64,000 nt of DNA from positions 434,001 through 498,000 of the forward strand of contig NZ_JACJUK010000001.1 in the NCBI RefSeq assembly GCF_014235875.1, in the 5' to 3' direction. Shown piece by piece: positions 35,182 through 43,169 of this stretch. The notes beneath the pieces were generated by a model. The model was given only the letters and a program-made list of their open reading frames with translations. It was not told the origin of the DNA and ran no database searches. The stretch comes from Croceivirga lutea. Lineage in GTDB: Bacteria; Bacteroidota; Bacteroidia; Flavobacteriales; Flavobacteriaceae. A program made the position numbers and the translations under genes. Position 1 is the first letter of the stretch. Each line of letters starts with the position of its first letter.

Positions 35182-35538
35182 ATGGAAAAACTAGAAGAAA
35201 GAATTAAGGCGGTTATGAATCTACACAACTACAACAACAGGACACTAGCTAAAGATGTAGATTTCACTCCTGCTAGTATTGGGAACTATTTGTCTGGCAG
35301 AGTTATGCCGGGCTTTGATTTTATACAAAACCTAGTGACTAAGGTAGGAGGCTTTAATACCCATTGGTTAATTACAGGAAAAGGCTCTATGACTTCATCA
35401 AACTTTGATTTAGATATTGATGAAGTAGCTAGTTTTGTAGACCAGAATCATGAAAGACTAATAAAAGAAAGTGCGCTGTATAGACGCGTAATAGAATCCG
35501 AGGTAAAAGATGCCTTATTAAGGAAGCTGTCCAATTAA
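35182..35538 (+). CDS. Phage-repressor-like helix-turn-helix protein
   Basis: The 118-aa product has an N-terminal HTH (about 3-66: EERIKAVMNLHNYNNRTLAKDVDFTPASIGNYLSGR) and the phrase FNTHWLITGKGSM that closes the DNA-binding domain of many CI/XRE-type repressors of Bacteroidota phages. The peptidase/dimerisation domain of full phage repressors is missing; only a short helical tail remains. Both flanks are extremely A+T-rich (35033-35181 and 35539-35628), unlike neighbouring DNA, which points to foreign origin. No other phage genes are near. Confidence 0.8.
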   Translation: MEKLEERIKAVMNLHNYNNRTLAKDVDFTPASIGNYLSGRVMPGFDFIQNLVTKVGGFNTHWLITGKGSMTSSNFDLDIDEVASFVDQNHERLIKESALYRRVIESEVKDALLRKLSN

Positions 35539-35628
35539 GGGATGATTATAAAATTTATTTTATTAATTTCATTTAAATAAAATAATTATTAAGTATTATG
35601 TGTTTAACAATAATTATATATAACAAAC

Positions 35629-35865
35629 ATAGGGTCTTCTAATTTTGTAAACGGCATTTTGCCGGCATCAACAACAGAAAAGCCTTTTGGTATAGAGCTT
35701 GCCTTTGTAACGGAGACTATTGAAAGTGATTTTAAAAGGGCTTTAGAAAATGGCGCTACCCTCTTTGAACCGCTTACTAAGAAACCTTGGGGCCAACAAG
35801 CAGGTTATGTTAGAGACAACAATGGTTTTCTTATTGAAATTTGTACACCAATTAAAAGCGAATGA
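35629..35865 (+). pseudogene. 5'-truncated VOC (glyoxalase/bleomycin resistance) gene
   Basis: The frame reads SSNFVNGILPAST...EKPFGIELAFVTE, then FKRALENGATLFEPLTKKPWGQ and GYVRDNNGFLIEICTPI, which is the C-terminal half of a vicinal-oxygen-chelate domain including its last metal-region Glu. The N-terminal half is gone and replaced by A+T-rich sequence; no ATG exists, only a TTG at 35659. The stop overlaps the ATG of the next gene (ATGA), a sign that it once was a real gene in an operon. Confidence 0.7.
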
Positions 35866-36446
35866 AAAAGTCAATTTTAGAATACCTTAAGCAGCTAGTT
35901 CTCATTGTCTTTAGTGTGGTTTTAGGTATTTTACTCAGCGAAAAAATACAAGAACGCAAGAACCAAAAAGAGGCTGACCTTTTACTTTCGAAGCTTAAAT
36001 CGGAACTAACTAGTAACAAAAAATTGTTAGACCATTATGTGCCTTATCATGCTAAGGTGGTAAAAAATTTAGATAGTTCACTGTCGGATGATAGTTTTGT
36101 GGAAGAATTTAAAGCTGACCAATCGGTATTGTTTAAAGCCGTAATTACACAAGGTAATTTAATGTCTGACTCCCCTACAAGTAATGCTTGGGAGATAGCT
36201 AAAAATCATCCGCTTATTGTACATTTTGATTATGAAGATGTATTGCTTCTTTCCAAGATTTACAACCAACAAGAACTAACCTACCAACCGGTTAATAAAA
36301 TTATAGATTTGCTATTAGCGTCTGATTTTAATGCACCTGATAAAGCCAAAACCAATTTGGTAGCTTTTAAAAATCAAATGCGGGAGGTAGTTACTAGAGA
36401 AGCACAATTACTCGAATATATCAATCTAGCTGAAAAATCGCTATAA
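35862..36446 (+). CDS. Membrane-anchored protein related in layout to DUF6090
   Basis: The 194-aa product has a short cytoplasmic start (MKKSILEYLKQ), one membrane helix (about 12-27, VLIVFSVVLGILLSEK) and a long helical extracytoplasmic region (about 28-194). Order and helix placement mirror the DUF6090 proteins of this window, but the amphipathic FRKIRQ lead and the IALQINNWN motif are absent. The ATG overlaps the stop of the VOC remnant by 4 bp. Function unknown. Confidence 0.72.
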   Translation: MKKSILEYLKQLVLIVFSVVLGILLSEKIQERKNQKEADLLLSKLKSELTSNKKLLDHYVPYHAKVVKNLDSSLSDDSFVEEFKADQSVLFKAVITQGNLMSDSPTSNAWEIAKNHPLIVHFDYEDVLLLSKIYNQQELTYQPVNKIIDLLLASDFNAPDKAKTNLVAFKNQMREVVTREAQLLEYINLAEKSL

Positions 36447-36516
36447 ATTAGGTGGTAGTCGTTAAATCAAAAACATTTTTTACGGCGCTTACGTATATGC
36501 TATTAAAACGTTTCTA

Positions 36517-37101
36517 ATGTTTAAAAATAAGTTCAGTAAACTAGTATGGGTGCTTTTGTGCACTTTTGCGTTACCTGCTTCAGCACAATTAAAATATGAA
36601 AAAGAAAGTCGCCTAGCGGTTGAAGAGGTGCCAGAACAAGCACGGAATTTTATAAAGGCTATCACTACCAGCAAAAAGGTAAAATGGTATTTAGAAGAAG
36701 GTTTAGACCGTAGTAGTATAGAAGCTAAATTTGAGTATAAAGACCATAACTACAGTATAGAATTTGATTCTATTGGCACTTTAGAAGATGTGGAAGTCCA
36801 ATTAAAATGGTCAGAAATTGCACCAACCACTCGTGAGGGCATTACCCAGTATTTAGCTAACGAATGCAAAAAACACAAGGTGCGTAGAATACAAGTGCAA
36901 TACACGGGGGAGCCTTCTACCCTACTCCAGAAAATAGTTATGGGTACCACCACATTCAAGTATACCACACGCTTTGAGCTGGTAGTTAAATGCCGTACAT
37001 CAGAAAACGTTGCCTTGTTTGAATACTTATTTAACGATCAAGGTCAAAAGCTATCCGCTTCTAAAATTGTGTTTAAAAATTCGAGTCATCTTGAGTACTA
37101 A
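36517..37101 (+). CDS. Secreted PepSY-like protein
   Basis: The 194-aa product has a signal peptide (residues 1-23, ending PASAQ) and a beta/alpha region starting LAVEEVPEQARNFIKAI, followed by KKVKWYLEEG, which resembles the PepSY-like fold of secreted inhibitors or metal-responsive proteins of Bacteroidota. The C-terminal half (about 100-194) is basic and beta-rich. It overlaps the next gene, which begins before its stop, suggesting a co-translated pair with the DUF2490 protein. Confidence 0.7.
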   Translation: MFKNKFSKLVWVLLCTFALPASAQLKYEKESRLAVEEVPEQARNFIKAITTSKKVKWYLEEGLDRSSIEAKFEYKDHNYSIEFDSIGTLEDVEVQLKWSEIAPTTREGITQYLANECKKHKVRRIQVQYTGEPSTLLQKIVMGTTTFKYTTRFELVVKCRTSENVALFEYLFNDQGQKLSASKIVFKNSSHLEY

Positions 37102-37783
37102 GCATAGTTTTTGGGTTGTTTTTGGTGTAGTACTACTGTTTCCGTTAGTGCTTCTTGCACAAAGTAGCTATCGATTCGGCGCATTACCCTCGGTAAACCT
37201 AAATGTAAAACTCAAAAACGACTGGTCTACCAACTTTAAAATAGAATCGCGTCAGCAATTTCAAGAAGGTAATTTTGGTGCTGAAAAAGCATCGGGCTAT
37301 AGCTATGTATTAACCGATTATTCTGCTATAGTTGCTAAAAAAACCGGACTCAACAGTAAATTATCGGGCGGGTATTTATTACGCTTTCGAGATAACCAAA
37401 TGGTACACCGATTAATTCAACAATACACCATCACGCAACGCTTACCCAGCTTAAGGCTAGCGCATAGGGTGGTAACCGACCAAACCCTGTCTCCGAAGGA
37501 GAAAACCGAATTCCGTTTACGCTATCGCTTGGCTACAGAAATACCTCTTAATGGACAATCTGCAGATGTAAACGAATTGTACCTAAAACTCAGTAATGAG
37601 TATTTAAATAGTCTACAAGATGCCGTATACGATTTAGAGGTACGTTTAGTACCCTTATTAGGATTTACCGCCAGTGAAAGTCAACGCGTTGAAATGGGAC
37701 TCAACTATCGATTAAATTCTTTTGTTAGCGGCAGTCCATCTCATAGTTTTTGGTTAAGTATCAACTGGTATATTGTAATTTAA
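37091..37783 (+). CDS. DUF2490-like outer-membrane protein
   Basis: With a TTG start at 37091 the product has 230 aa with a good signal peptide (STKHSFWVVFGVVLLFPLVLLAQ) followed by beta-barrel strands (FKIESRQQFQEG, LSGGYLLRFRD, FRLRYRLATEIPL) and a terminal FWLSINWYIVI strand, as in DUF2490 barrels. No ATG fits: the in-frame ATG at 37010 lies within the upstream gene and adds non-signal residues. The start overlaps the previous stop by about 11 bp. Short remnants of the same C-terminal strand occur at 40221 and 42145. Confidence 0.75.
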   Translation: MSTKHSFWVVFGVVLLFPLVLLAQSSYRFGALPSVNLNVKLKNDWSTNFKIESRQQFQEGNFGAEKASGYSYVLTDYSAIVAKKTGLNSKLSGGYLLRFRDNQMVHRLIQQYTITQRLPSLRLAHRVVTDQTLSPKEKTEFRLRYRLATEIPLNGQSADVNELYLKLSNEYLNSLQDAVYDLEVRLVPLLGFTASESQRVEMGLNYRLNSFVSGSPSHSFWLSINWYIVI

Positions 37784-38052
37784 AATAGTTTCATTTAGGG
37801 GTACAGATAATTTCAAGAAAGCTGAAAAATGCCGGTTTAGAATAATTTAGATAAAAAATTTACCGCTAATTAACTATGAGTAGTACCACATTGAATTAGA
37901 TTATATGTTTTAGTCATCTAATCGATGAAATGTATCCAAATTATTTAGCCAATATAAGTTGGTTGATAGTTTTTAAAAATTGGAAGTGCTTTATCATTGT
38001 GACCATATTTAATTTTTTGTTTCCAAACTATAGATCATCAATACATATTTAT

Positions 38053-38259
38053 ATGAAAACCAAAACAATTTTAGCATTTGTTCTCTTAGGCACCATTTTT
38101 ATGGTTGCTTGTAAGGACACCACAAAAGAAGAAGAGGAGCTCAATCAAAAACTTAAAGAGATTGAGACCGTTGAACAGACCATTGATTCAACTGTAAATG
38201 ATGTTCATCAAAAGGCAGAATCGGTTGAAGATTTAATCAAAGAGTTGGATAGTATTTAA
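38053..38259 (+). CDS. Small helical lipoprotein
   Basis: The 68-aa product starts MKTKTILAFVLLGTIFMVAC (lipobox Cys20) and continues as a Glu/Lys-rich helix (EEEELNQKLKEIETVEQTI) about 48 residues long. It is a Lpp-like small helical lipoprotein. The frame is open from 37930, but that extension buries the lipoprotein signal, so 38053 was chosen. It lies 10 bp before the coiled-coil gene at 38270 and should be co-transcribed. Confidence 0.75.
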   Translation: MKTKTILAFVLLGTIFMVACKDTTKEEEELNQKLKEIETVEQTIDSTVNDVHQKAESVEDLIKELDSI

Positions 38260-38269
38260 ATTTTAAAAA

Positions 38270-38974
38270 ATGAAAAAACTAGTAGTAGTAATGTTAGTGT
38301 CATTTGCTTTTACAGTAGTTGGCAACGCTCAAGAAAAAACAAAGGTCAAAGCTAAAGGAAAGGCCAATGAAATGAAGCAGAAAGGCCAATCTAAGGTAAA
38401 AAAGACTCAGGATGATGCAGAGGTTGAGCTTGAAGAAGCCCAGAAAGAATTGGAGAAAGTAAAGGGCAATGGTAAAGCTAAGGCTGAAGAAATGAAGCAA
38501 AAAGGAAAAGAAAAATCCAAAGAAGCCAAAAACAAGATAGCAGGTGATGAAGAAGCTGAATATGAAGATGATGATAACCAAATGGAAAGTGGTGGATTAA
38601 TAAACGAAATGGAAGATAAGGGTAATGCTTATGGTAAATACAAAGGTGACTTAAAGGGAAAAGAATTTGGCCAATATCGTGCAGCCCAAGCAAAAGAAAA
38701 ACTAGAATCTTCCAACGAAACGCTAGAAAATGATGAAAAAACCTTGGAACGAGGTAGACGCGCAGTTTTAGAGGCCAAGAAACGTGTAGAAGATGCCAAG
38801 AAAAACGGCGAGAACCCCAAAGTGGTAGCCCAAAAGGAAGAAAAAATCAAAGAAGTTGAAGAGCGCTTAAATGATTTAGAGGTTTCTATTAAAAAAGGAA
38901 AGGAAAAACTACGAGAAAAAGCTAAAGATCTTGAAAAGGTTTCCCCCAAAGTTCAATATTCTTTAAAATTTTAA
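38270..38974 (+). CDS. Secreted Lys/Glu-rich coiled-coil protein
   Basis: The 234-aa product has a signal peptide (residues 1-20, ending VVGNAQ) and an almost wholly helical, highly charged mature part. An EMKQKG-x-(S/E)K motif occurs twice (residues about 34 and 74), followed by an acidic patch (EEAEYEDDDN), a Gly/Tyr turn (GNAYGKYKGDLKG), and a C-terminal coiled coil. Composition resembles LEA-type hydrophilins. With the small lipoprotein upstream it may act in envelope or desiccation/osmotic stress (inference). Confidence 0.75.
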   Translation: MKKLVVVMLVSFAFTVVGNAQEKTKVKAKGKANEMKQKGQSKVKKTQDDAEVELEEAQKELEKVKGNGKAKAEEMKQKGKEKSKEAKNKIAGDEEAEYEDDDNQMESGGLINEMEDKGNAYGKYKGDLKGKEFGQYRAAQAKEKLESSNETLENDEKTLERGRRAVLEAKKRVEDAKKNGENPKVVAQKEEKIKEVEERLNDLEVSIKKGKEKLREKAKDLEKVSPKVQYSLKF

Positions 38975-38987
38975 GCTTTAGCTTTAT

Positions 38988-39019
38988 AAGCTGTGTCATA
39001 GCTATTGGCACAGCTTTTT
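38988..39019 (+). terminator. Intrinsic terminator after the coiled-coil gene
   Basis: AAGCTGTG pairs with CACAGCTT around a 15-nt loop and is followed by five T residues, 14 bp after the stop. Confidence 0.7.
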
Positions 39020-39146
39020 CATTGCATTTTAAAAAAAGGGTGTATTTAATCGAAAAAATGAATTTTAAAGTAGGGTTTTCAAATTAATAATTGTTTTTAG
39101 ACTTGATATTATAATTAATAGAATAGTCAAAAATTTTAAATAACAC

Positions 39147-40031
39147 ATGATGAAAAATTCATACGTAGTAACATTCTTTATTATCATTACCTTATTATTA
39201 ATTGGATGTTCTGAAGATGGCAACACCTCCACAGATGAAAACGGCAAATTGACCTTAAGACTCACCGATGCTCCTTTTCCTTATGATTTAGTAAGAGAGG
39301 CTAATGTGACAATTTTTAAAGTTGAAGCAAGAAGAGCAGAAGATGATATGGAAACTAACGAAATGGACGAAGGGTCTCCGTTTATTACGCTTATGGAAAC
39401 CGATATTGATGTCAACCTTTTGGAATTGACTAACGGTACAACCGAAATGCTTGCTGATGCAGAGGTGCCAGCGGGTACTTATGATTTATTTAGAGTATAT
39501 GTTAAAGGAGTCAATGTGGTACTTACTGATGAACGTGTTTTTGATTTAAAAGTTCCAAGCGGACAACAAACTGGAATCAAATTATTCATTAAGCCTGCTA
39601 TAACGGTCGTTGGTGGTTTATCCTCAGATTTATTGTTGGATTTCGATGTAAGCCGATCTTTTGTGGCCAAGGGAAATATTAACCGTGTCGAAAACATCAA
39701 CGGTTTTAATTTCAAGCCAGTAATCAAAGTGAGTAATATGTCTACTACGGGAACATTAATGGGAAATGTAAGTAGTATGGAAGACGATATGGCAGTTGTA
39801 CTAGAAGGAGCTCAAATTTCTATTTTTGCTGCAGACACCTTAAATACCACAGCCTTTTCTGATGGTGATGGTAACTATGCTATTATGGGACTTGATTCAG
39901 GCACCTATAAAGTTTTTGCAGAACGTGAAGGTTATGCTTCTAGCGATACCTTAGAGGTAACTATTAGTGCGGCAAATAATTCGATACAAGATTTTGTTTT
40001 AGAGGCTACTACCACTGAAAGCGGAGATTAG
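39147..40031 (+). CDS. DUF4382 lipoprotein with C-terminal carboxypeptidase-regulatory-like domain
   Basis: The 294-aa product has a lipobox (LLLIGC, Cys21). Residues about 30-190 form a DUF4382 domain (GKLTLRLTDAPFPYDLVREANVTIFKVEARR, GTYDLFRVYVKGVNVVL, DFDVSRSFVAKG). The C-terminus (about 200-285, GTLMGNVSSMEDD, DGDGNYAIMGLDSGTYKVFAEREGY) is a CarboxypepD_reg-like/Dockerin-like beta sandwich. Such proteins sit at the cell surface and may bind carbohydrate; no ligand is known. Confidence 0.87.
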   Translation: MMKNSYVVTFFIIITLLLIGCSEDGNTSTDENGKLTLRLTDAPFPYDLVREANVTIFKVEARRAEDDMETNEMDEGSPFITLMETDIDVNLLELTNGTTEMLADAEVPAGTYDLFRVYVKGVNVVLTDERVFDLKVPSGQQTGIKLFIKPAITVVGGLSSDLLLDFDVSRSFVAKGNINRVENINGFNFKPVIKVSNMSTTGTLMGNVSSMEDDMAVVLEGAQISIFAADTLNTTAFSDGDGNYAIMGLDSGTYKVFAEREGYASSDTLEVTISAANNSIQDFVLEATTTESGD

Positions 40032-40062
40032 GTATTTATAAAAAATAATAGTTCTGTCGATA

Positions 40063-40093
40063 AAAGGTCTTCAATACCATTGAAGACCTTTTT
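40063..40093 (+). terminator. Intrinsic terminator after the DUF4382 gene
   Basis: AAAGGTCTTCA pairs perfectly with TGAAGACCTTT over a 7-nt loop, then T residues. Confidence 0.85.
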
Positions 40094-40220
40094 ATTTAAA
40101 AGATATTAGAGATGTAATATTAATTGTATCCTCGACAAAACTTTTTTGATTAACATAGTATAATAATCTATGTTGGAAATCATAAGAATTTTTAAGAATT
40201 TCCAAACTTGAAAAATTAAA

Positions 40221-40304
40221 CTTTACTATAGTGTAAATTCCTTTGTTAGCAACAGTCCTTCCCATCGTTTTTGGCTAAGTATGAACTGGTACATCGTGCT
40301 TTAA
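40221..40304 (+). pseudogene. Remnant of a DUF2490 C-terminus
   Basis: In frame, 40233-40304 reads VNSFVSNSPSHRFWLSMNWYIVL and stop. This matches the last residues of the intact protein ending at 37783 (LNSFVSGSPSHSFWLSINWYIVI). The rest of the gene is absent. The remaining 40094-40220 and 40305-40518 hold no gene that I can see. Confidence 0.75.
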
Positions 40305-40382
40305 ATGATATTCTTATCCTCTAAAATCCAACACATGGATTAAAACCCTAGATTATGCAGATATTTTGTGTTTACAATTGGT

Positions 40383-40450
40383 TGTTGATAATTCATTTAA
40401 AGTTAAGTAGACACAGCTATAGTATTTTATATCAAAATCAACAAAATTCG
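40383..40450 (+). repeat. Degenerate intergenic repeat, copy 1
   Basis: GTTGATAATTCATTTAAAGT and the following A+T-rich stretch recur, diverged, at 42255-42330, in both cases downstream of a DUF2490 C-terminal remnant. Confidence 0.5.
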
Positions 40451-40491
40451 ATTCAAATCGTTAAAACTATTAAGATATATTCAGTGCTATT

Positions 40492-40499
40492 TAAGTTTG
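40492..40499 (+). promoter_or_regulatory. -7 promoter element before the TraB/GumN-like gene
   Basis: TAAGTTTG exactly matches TAnnTTTG and ends 20 bp before the ATG at 40519. No TTTG is found at the -33 position. Confidence 0.35.
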
Positions 40500-40518
40500 G
40501 TAATTTGAGTAAACGTAT

Positions 40519-41457
40519 ATGAAGAACTTTCTTTTTTTTATTAATATTATTTTTTATTCAATTGTATTAGGACAACAAAAGGAAATTGTTTTAGTTGGGA
40601 CAATGCATGTAGTTCCAAAAATTTTAAAAAACAGCTACAAGCCGATATATAAGAAAGCATTAGTTTACCAACCAGATGCTATTTTTGTTGAAACCGCTAT
40701 GCCTAACGACTCTTTAAGTTGGAAGTATTTGAAAAATGGTTACAATAAAAACCTTCAAGAGTTCTACAACTATTCTTTAAAAATTAAAGAAGAATTTACA
40801 TTCAATAAAGATTCATTAGATTATCTATTAAGCAAAGATTTTAATGATTTGACCAAAGAAGATTTTAAAAAAATCAAGCTTTCATTTGCCTATCAACTTG
40901 ACGTTCCAAATTATTATTATTACCAATACATTCAAGATTATTTTCCTGATGGACATAAAAAATCTAAAAGGCACGAAAACTTTGAGTTGTCTAGAAAGTT
41001 AGCACTTAGGCTACGTCATAAAAAAATATTTGCAGCTGATGACCAACAAACCAACGGAGAATTTCACAAACATTGGACGGCTTGTGACAACGCTATGGAC
41101 ACTACATCAGTTAAAAGAATAGAAAAAAAATTAATTCGAAAAATGATACTTCGAGAAATTTTTCCTTCTATTGTTGGGAGATATGGAATTGTAAATAATA
41201 AAATAAAACACCTTCAACTATTAGATAGCTTAAGTGGACTTAAATTCACAAATAAACAAAACCTCGATTGTGCTAAGGCAGTTGATTATTTTAATCAAAG
41301 AAATGAACGTTTTGCTTATAACCTTGGTAAACAAATCAATGAAAATGATTTTAAAAAGAGTATTCTATTTGTTGGGGCTGCTCATATTATAGGTTTAAAA
41401 AAAGAATTAAGCACTCATTTTCCCGATATTAAAGTTATTTTATTTGATGAATTATAA
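40519..41457 (+). CDS. TraB/GumN-like (DUF5694-like) secreted protein
   Basis: The 312-aa product has a signal peptide (residues 1-18, ending VLGQQ). It shows the scattered motif set of the TraB/GumN/Tiki superfamily: VLVGTMHVV near the N-terminus, IFVETAM about 30 residues later, and FVGAAHIIGL near the C-terminus. Animal Tiki relatives are metalloproteases; bacterial members are poorly studied. The gene is A+T-rich and Lys/Asn-rich compared with its neighbours and is bracketed by degenerate repeats, which suggests insertion into this region. Confidence 0.72.
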   Translation: MKNFLFFINIIFYSIVLGQQKEIVLVGTMHVVPKILKNSYKPIYKKALVYQPDAIFVETAMPNDSLSWKYLKNGYNKNLQEFYNYSLKIKEEFTFNKDSLDYLLSKDFNDLTKEDFKKIKLSFAYQLDVPNYYYYQYIQDYFPDGHKKSKRHENFELSRKLALRLRHKKIFAADDQQTNGEFHKHWTACDNAMDTTSVKRIEKKLIRKMILREIFPSIVGRYGIVNNKIKHLQLLDSLSGLKFTNKQNLDCAKAVDYFNQRNERFAYNLGKQINENDFKKSILFVGAAHIIGLKKELSTHFPDIKVILFDEL

Positions 41458-41644
41458 AATTACTTCTTGTGAATACGCTTAATATATTAACTAATGAATG
41501 TAGGAGCCGTTATTGAATGCTACATGTAAATCAGCGAAATTCGTGAAACACCCATAGTTTGCATAACAATGAATTTATAAGTAATGGTTAGTAACAAGCA
41601 ATCGAAGAAAGCAGATAGTATTAACCAAAAAAGAAAATGAATCC

Positions 41645-42112
41645 ATGATACTAATTATACATACCATCTTTTCAATTTTTGCCCTTTTAGCCGGAATTAT
41701 TTTTCTGATTCCTAAAGGGACAAAAAGACATAAACAACTTGGTTATGTATATGTTTTTAGTATGGTAGTATGCTTAATTACTTCTTTTGGACTTTTTAAT
41801 CTATGGAATAAATTTGGCGTATACCATGCCCTATCGATTGTGAGTTTCTTGACCTTGGCAATGGCCTTGTACTTTCCAATTGCAGGAAAAAATATAAAAA
41901 AATGGGCCGAATATCATTTATTATGGATGGGGTATAGTTATGTAGGATTAGTAATGGCGGCAGGTTCCCATTTATTTGCTGTTTTTCCAGAATGGTCAAG
42001 TTGGCTAAGAATAACGTTGTTTTGGGTTTTTCCTTATGTTTTAGGAACGGTAATTATTATTAGAAATAAAGTTTCTACAGCTAAAAAAGCAATACAAAAT
42101 AGTACCAAATAG
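41645..42112 (+). CDS. DUF2306 membrane protein
   Basis: The 155-aa product has four hydrophobic helices (about 2-22, 38-55, 62-80, 96-140) with the DUF2306 pattern: HTIFSIFALLAGIIFLIPKGTKRHKQLGYVYVFSM, and conserved His in AEYHLLWMGYSYVGL and AAGSHLF. His residues in helices could bind heme or metal. It stands alone between A+T-rich gaps. Confidence 0.85.
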   Translation: MILIIHTIFSIFALLAGIIFLIPKGTKRHKQLGYVYVFSMVVCLITSFGLFNLWNKFGVYHALSIVSFLTLAMALYFPIAGKNIKKWAEYHLLWMGYSYVGLVMAAGSHLFAVFPEWSSWLRITLFWVFPYVLGTVIIIRNKVSTAKKAIQNSTK

Positions 42113-42144
42113 AACCGTTATACATTTAGCGCTACTGTAATCTC

Positions 42145-42183
42145 CAATTTTGGTTCAGTTTTAACCCGTATATTGTGTTCTAA
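42145..42183 (+). pseudogene. Second, shorter DUF2490 C-terminal remnant
   Basis: The frame 42145-42183 reads QFWFSFNPYIVF and stop, matching the end of the intact protein at 37783 (FWLSINWYIVI). No upstream homology is left. The copy-2 intergenic repeat follows at 42255. Confidence 0.5.
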
Positions 42184-42254
42184 ACAATACACTTCCCCCA
42201 CAAGACCCAATTTCAAAGTTTAAAAAGTTGGTGTTGGGTTGTTTTTTCAAAATG

Positions 42255-42350
42255 CTGTTGACAATTCATTTAAAGTTAAATGGTTGCCTATATGGCATTT
42301 TAAATCAATTTCAGCGAAATTCATAAAGAACTAATAGTTAGCCTTAAATC
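42255..42350 (+). repeat. Degenerate intergenic repeat, copy 2
   Basis: GTTGACAATTCATTTAAAGT at 42255 matches the copy at 40382. Further on, TCAGCGAAATTCATAAA resembles TCAGCGAAATTCGTGAA at 41532, so pieces of one repeat are present on both sides of the DUF2306 gene. Confidence 0.5.
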
Positions 42351-42389
42351 AGCTGTATAACTAATCGATAGCTTTCAGTTTGACCAACC

Positions 42390-43169
42390 TTGAAACCAAT
42401 GATAAAATTCTTTCGTAAAATTCGTCAACGTCTTTTGGCTGAAAACCGTTTTAGTAAATATGTATTGTATGCCATAGGCGAAATTATCCTTGTGGTTATT
42501 GGAATACTGATTGCCCTTCAGATTAATAACTGGAATGAAAAGCAAAAGGATATAGAAAAGGAACAACAAATTCTTTTGAGTTTAAGGGAAGAATTCAAGC
42601 AAAATATACAAGAACTCGAATTTGACCATGCTTTAAATGAAGGGAGTGTAAATGCCATTGTAACGCTAATGAACTTTGACCACACAAACGCATTTAATAC
42701 CAAAACAATTGATAGTTTAATAGGCCAAATGTATAATTATGCCACATTTGATCCTCGTTTAGGCGTTATGAACGACATTATATCTTCTGGTAATCTAGAA
42801 CTTATAAGAGATGCAAAATTAAAATATGCCTTAAACCAGTGGACAGGTGAACTCGATGATTACAAAGAAGACATTATAGTTAGAAGAGAATATTGGGTAA
42901 ACAATTTACCCAGAATATTGTACAAGTATATCCCATTACGAAATGTAGATGCATCAATGAACAGATCTGATTATAAACGTAATATTAGTATTCAACCTAT
43001 GGAAGTTCCTAAAGAGAATTACGTGGCTTTACTGTCAGATTTAGAAGTAAATAATATGATGTTTGATTACTATATGAATCAATCTTATGTTACCATAAAT
43101 GAAAATGTTATTATGGATTTTTTAAAAGAAACATTAAGTTTAATAGAAGCCAACATTACCAATGATTAA
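42390..43169 (+). CDS. DUF6090 family membrane protein, tandem copy 1
   Basis: The 259-aa product has the full DUF6090 lead: FFRKIRQRLLAENRFSKY, then the membrane helix YAIGEIILVVIGILIALQINNWNE (about 27-49) and a long helical domain (about 55-259). The first 48 residues are nearly identical to the next two genes, while the rest diverges strongly. It overlaps the next copy by 8 bp (stop TAA inside the next gene's first codons). An initiator choice 6 nt downstream (MIKFF) would align it exactly with the other copies. Confidence 0.87.
   Translation: MKPMIKFFRKIRQRLLAENRFSKYVLYAIGEIILVVIGILIALQINNWNEKQKDIEKEQQILLSLREEFKQNIQELEFDHALNEGSVNAIVTLMNFDHTNAFNTKTIDSLIGQMYNYATFDPRLGVMNDIISSGNLELIRDAKLKYALNQWTGELDDYKEDIIVRREYWVNNLPRILYKYIPLRNVDASMNRSDYKRNISIQPMEVPKENYVALLSDLEVNNMMFDYYMNQSYVTINENVIMDFLKETLSLIEANITND

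Noticed and set aside
35182-35538. Prophage
   Set aside because: Only a solitary repressor-like HTH gene is found; no integrase, structural or lysis genes lie within reach.
37930-38052. N-terminal extension of the 68-aa lipoprotein
   Set aside because: It places 41 residues before a textbook lipoprotein signal, so the later ATG is far likelier.
38300-38949. Three Phe/Ser/Leu-rich ORFs antisense to the Lys/Glu-rich gene
   Set aside because: They are the reverse complement of AAG/GAA codon runs (giving CTT/TTC) in a clearly coding gene with signal peptide and terminator.
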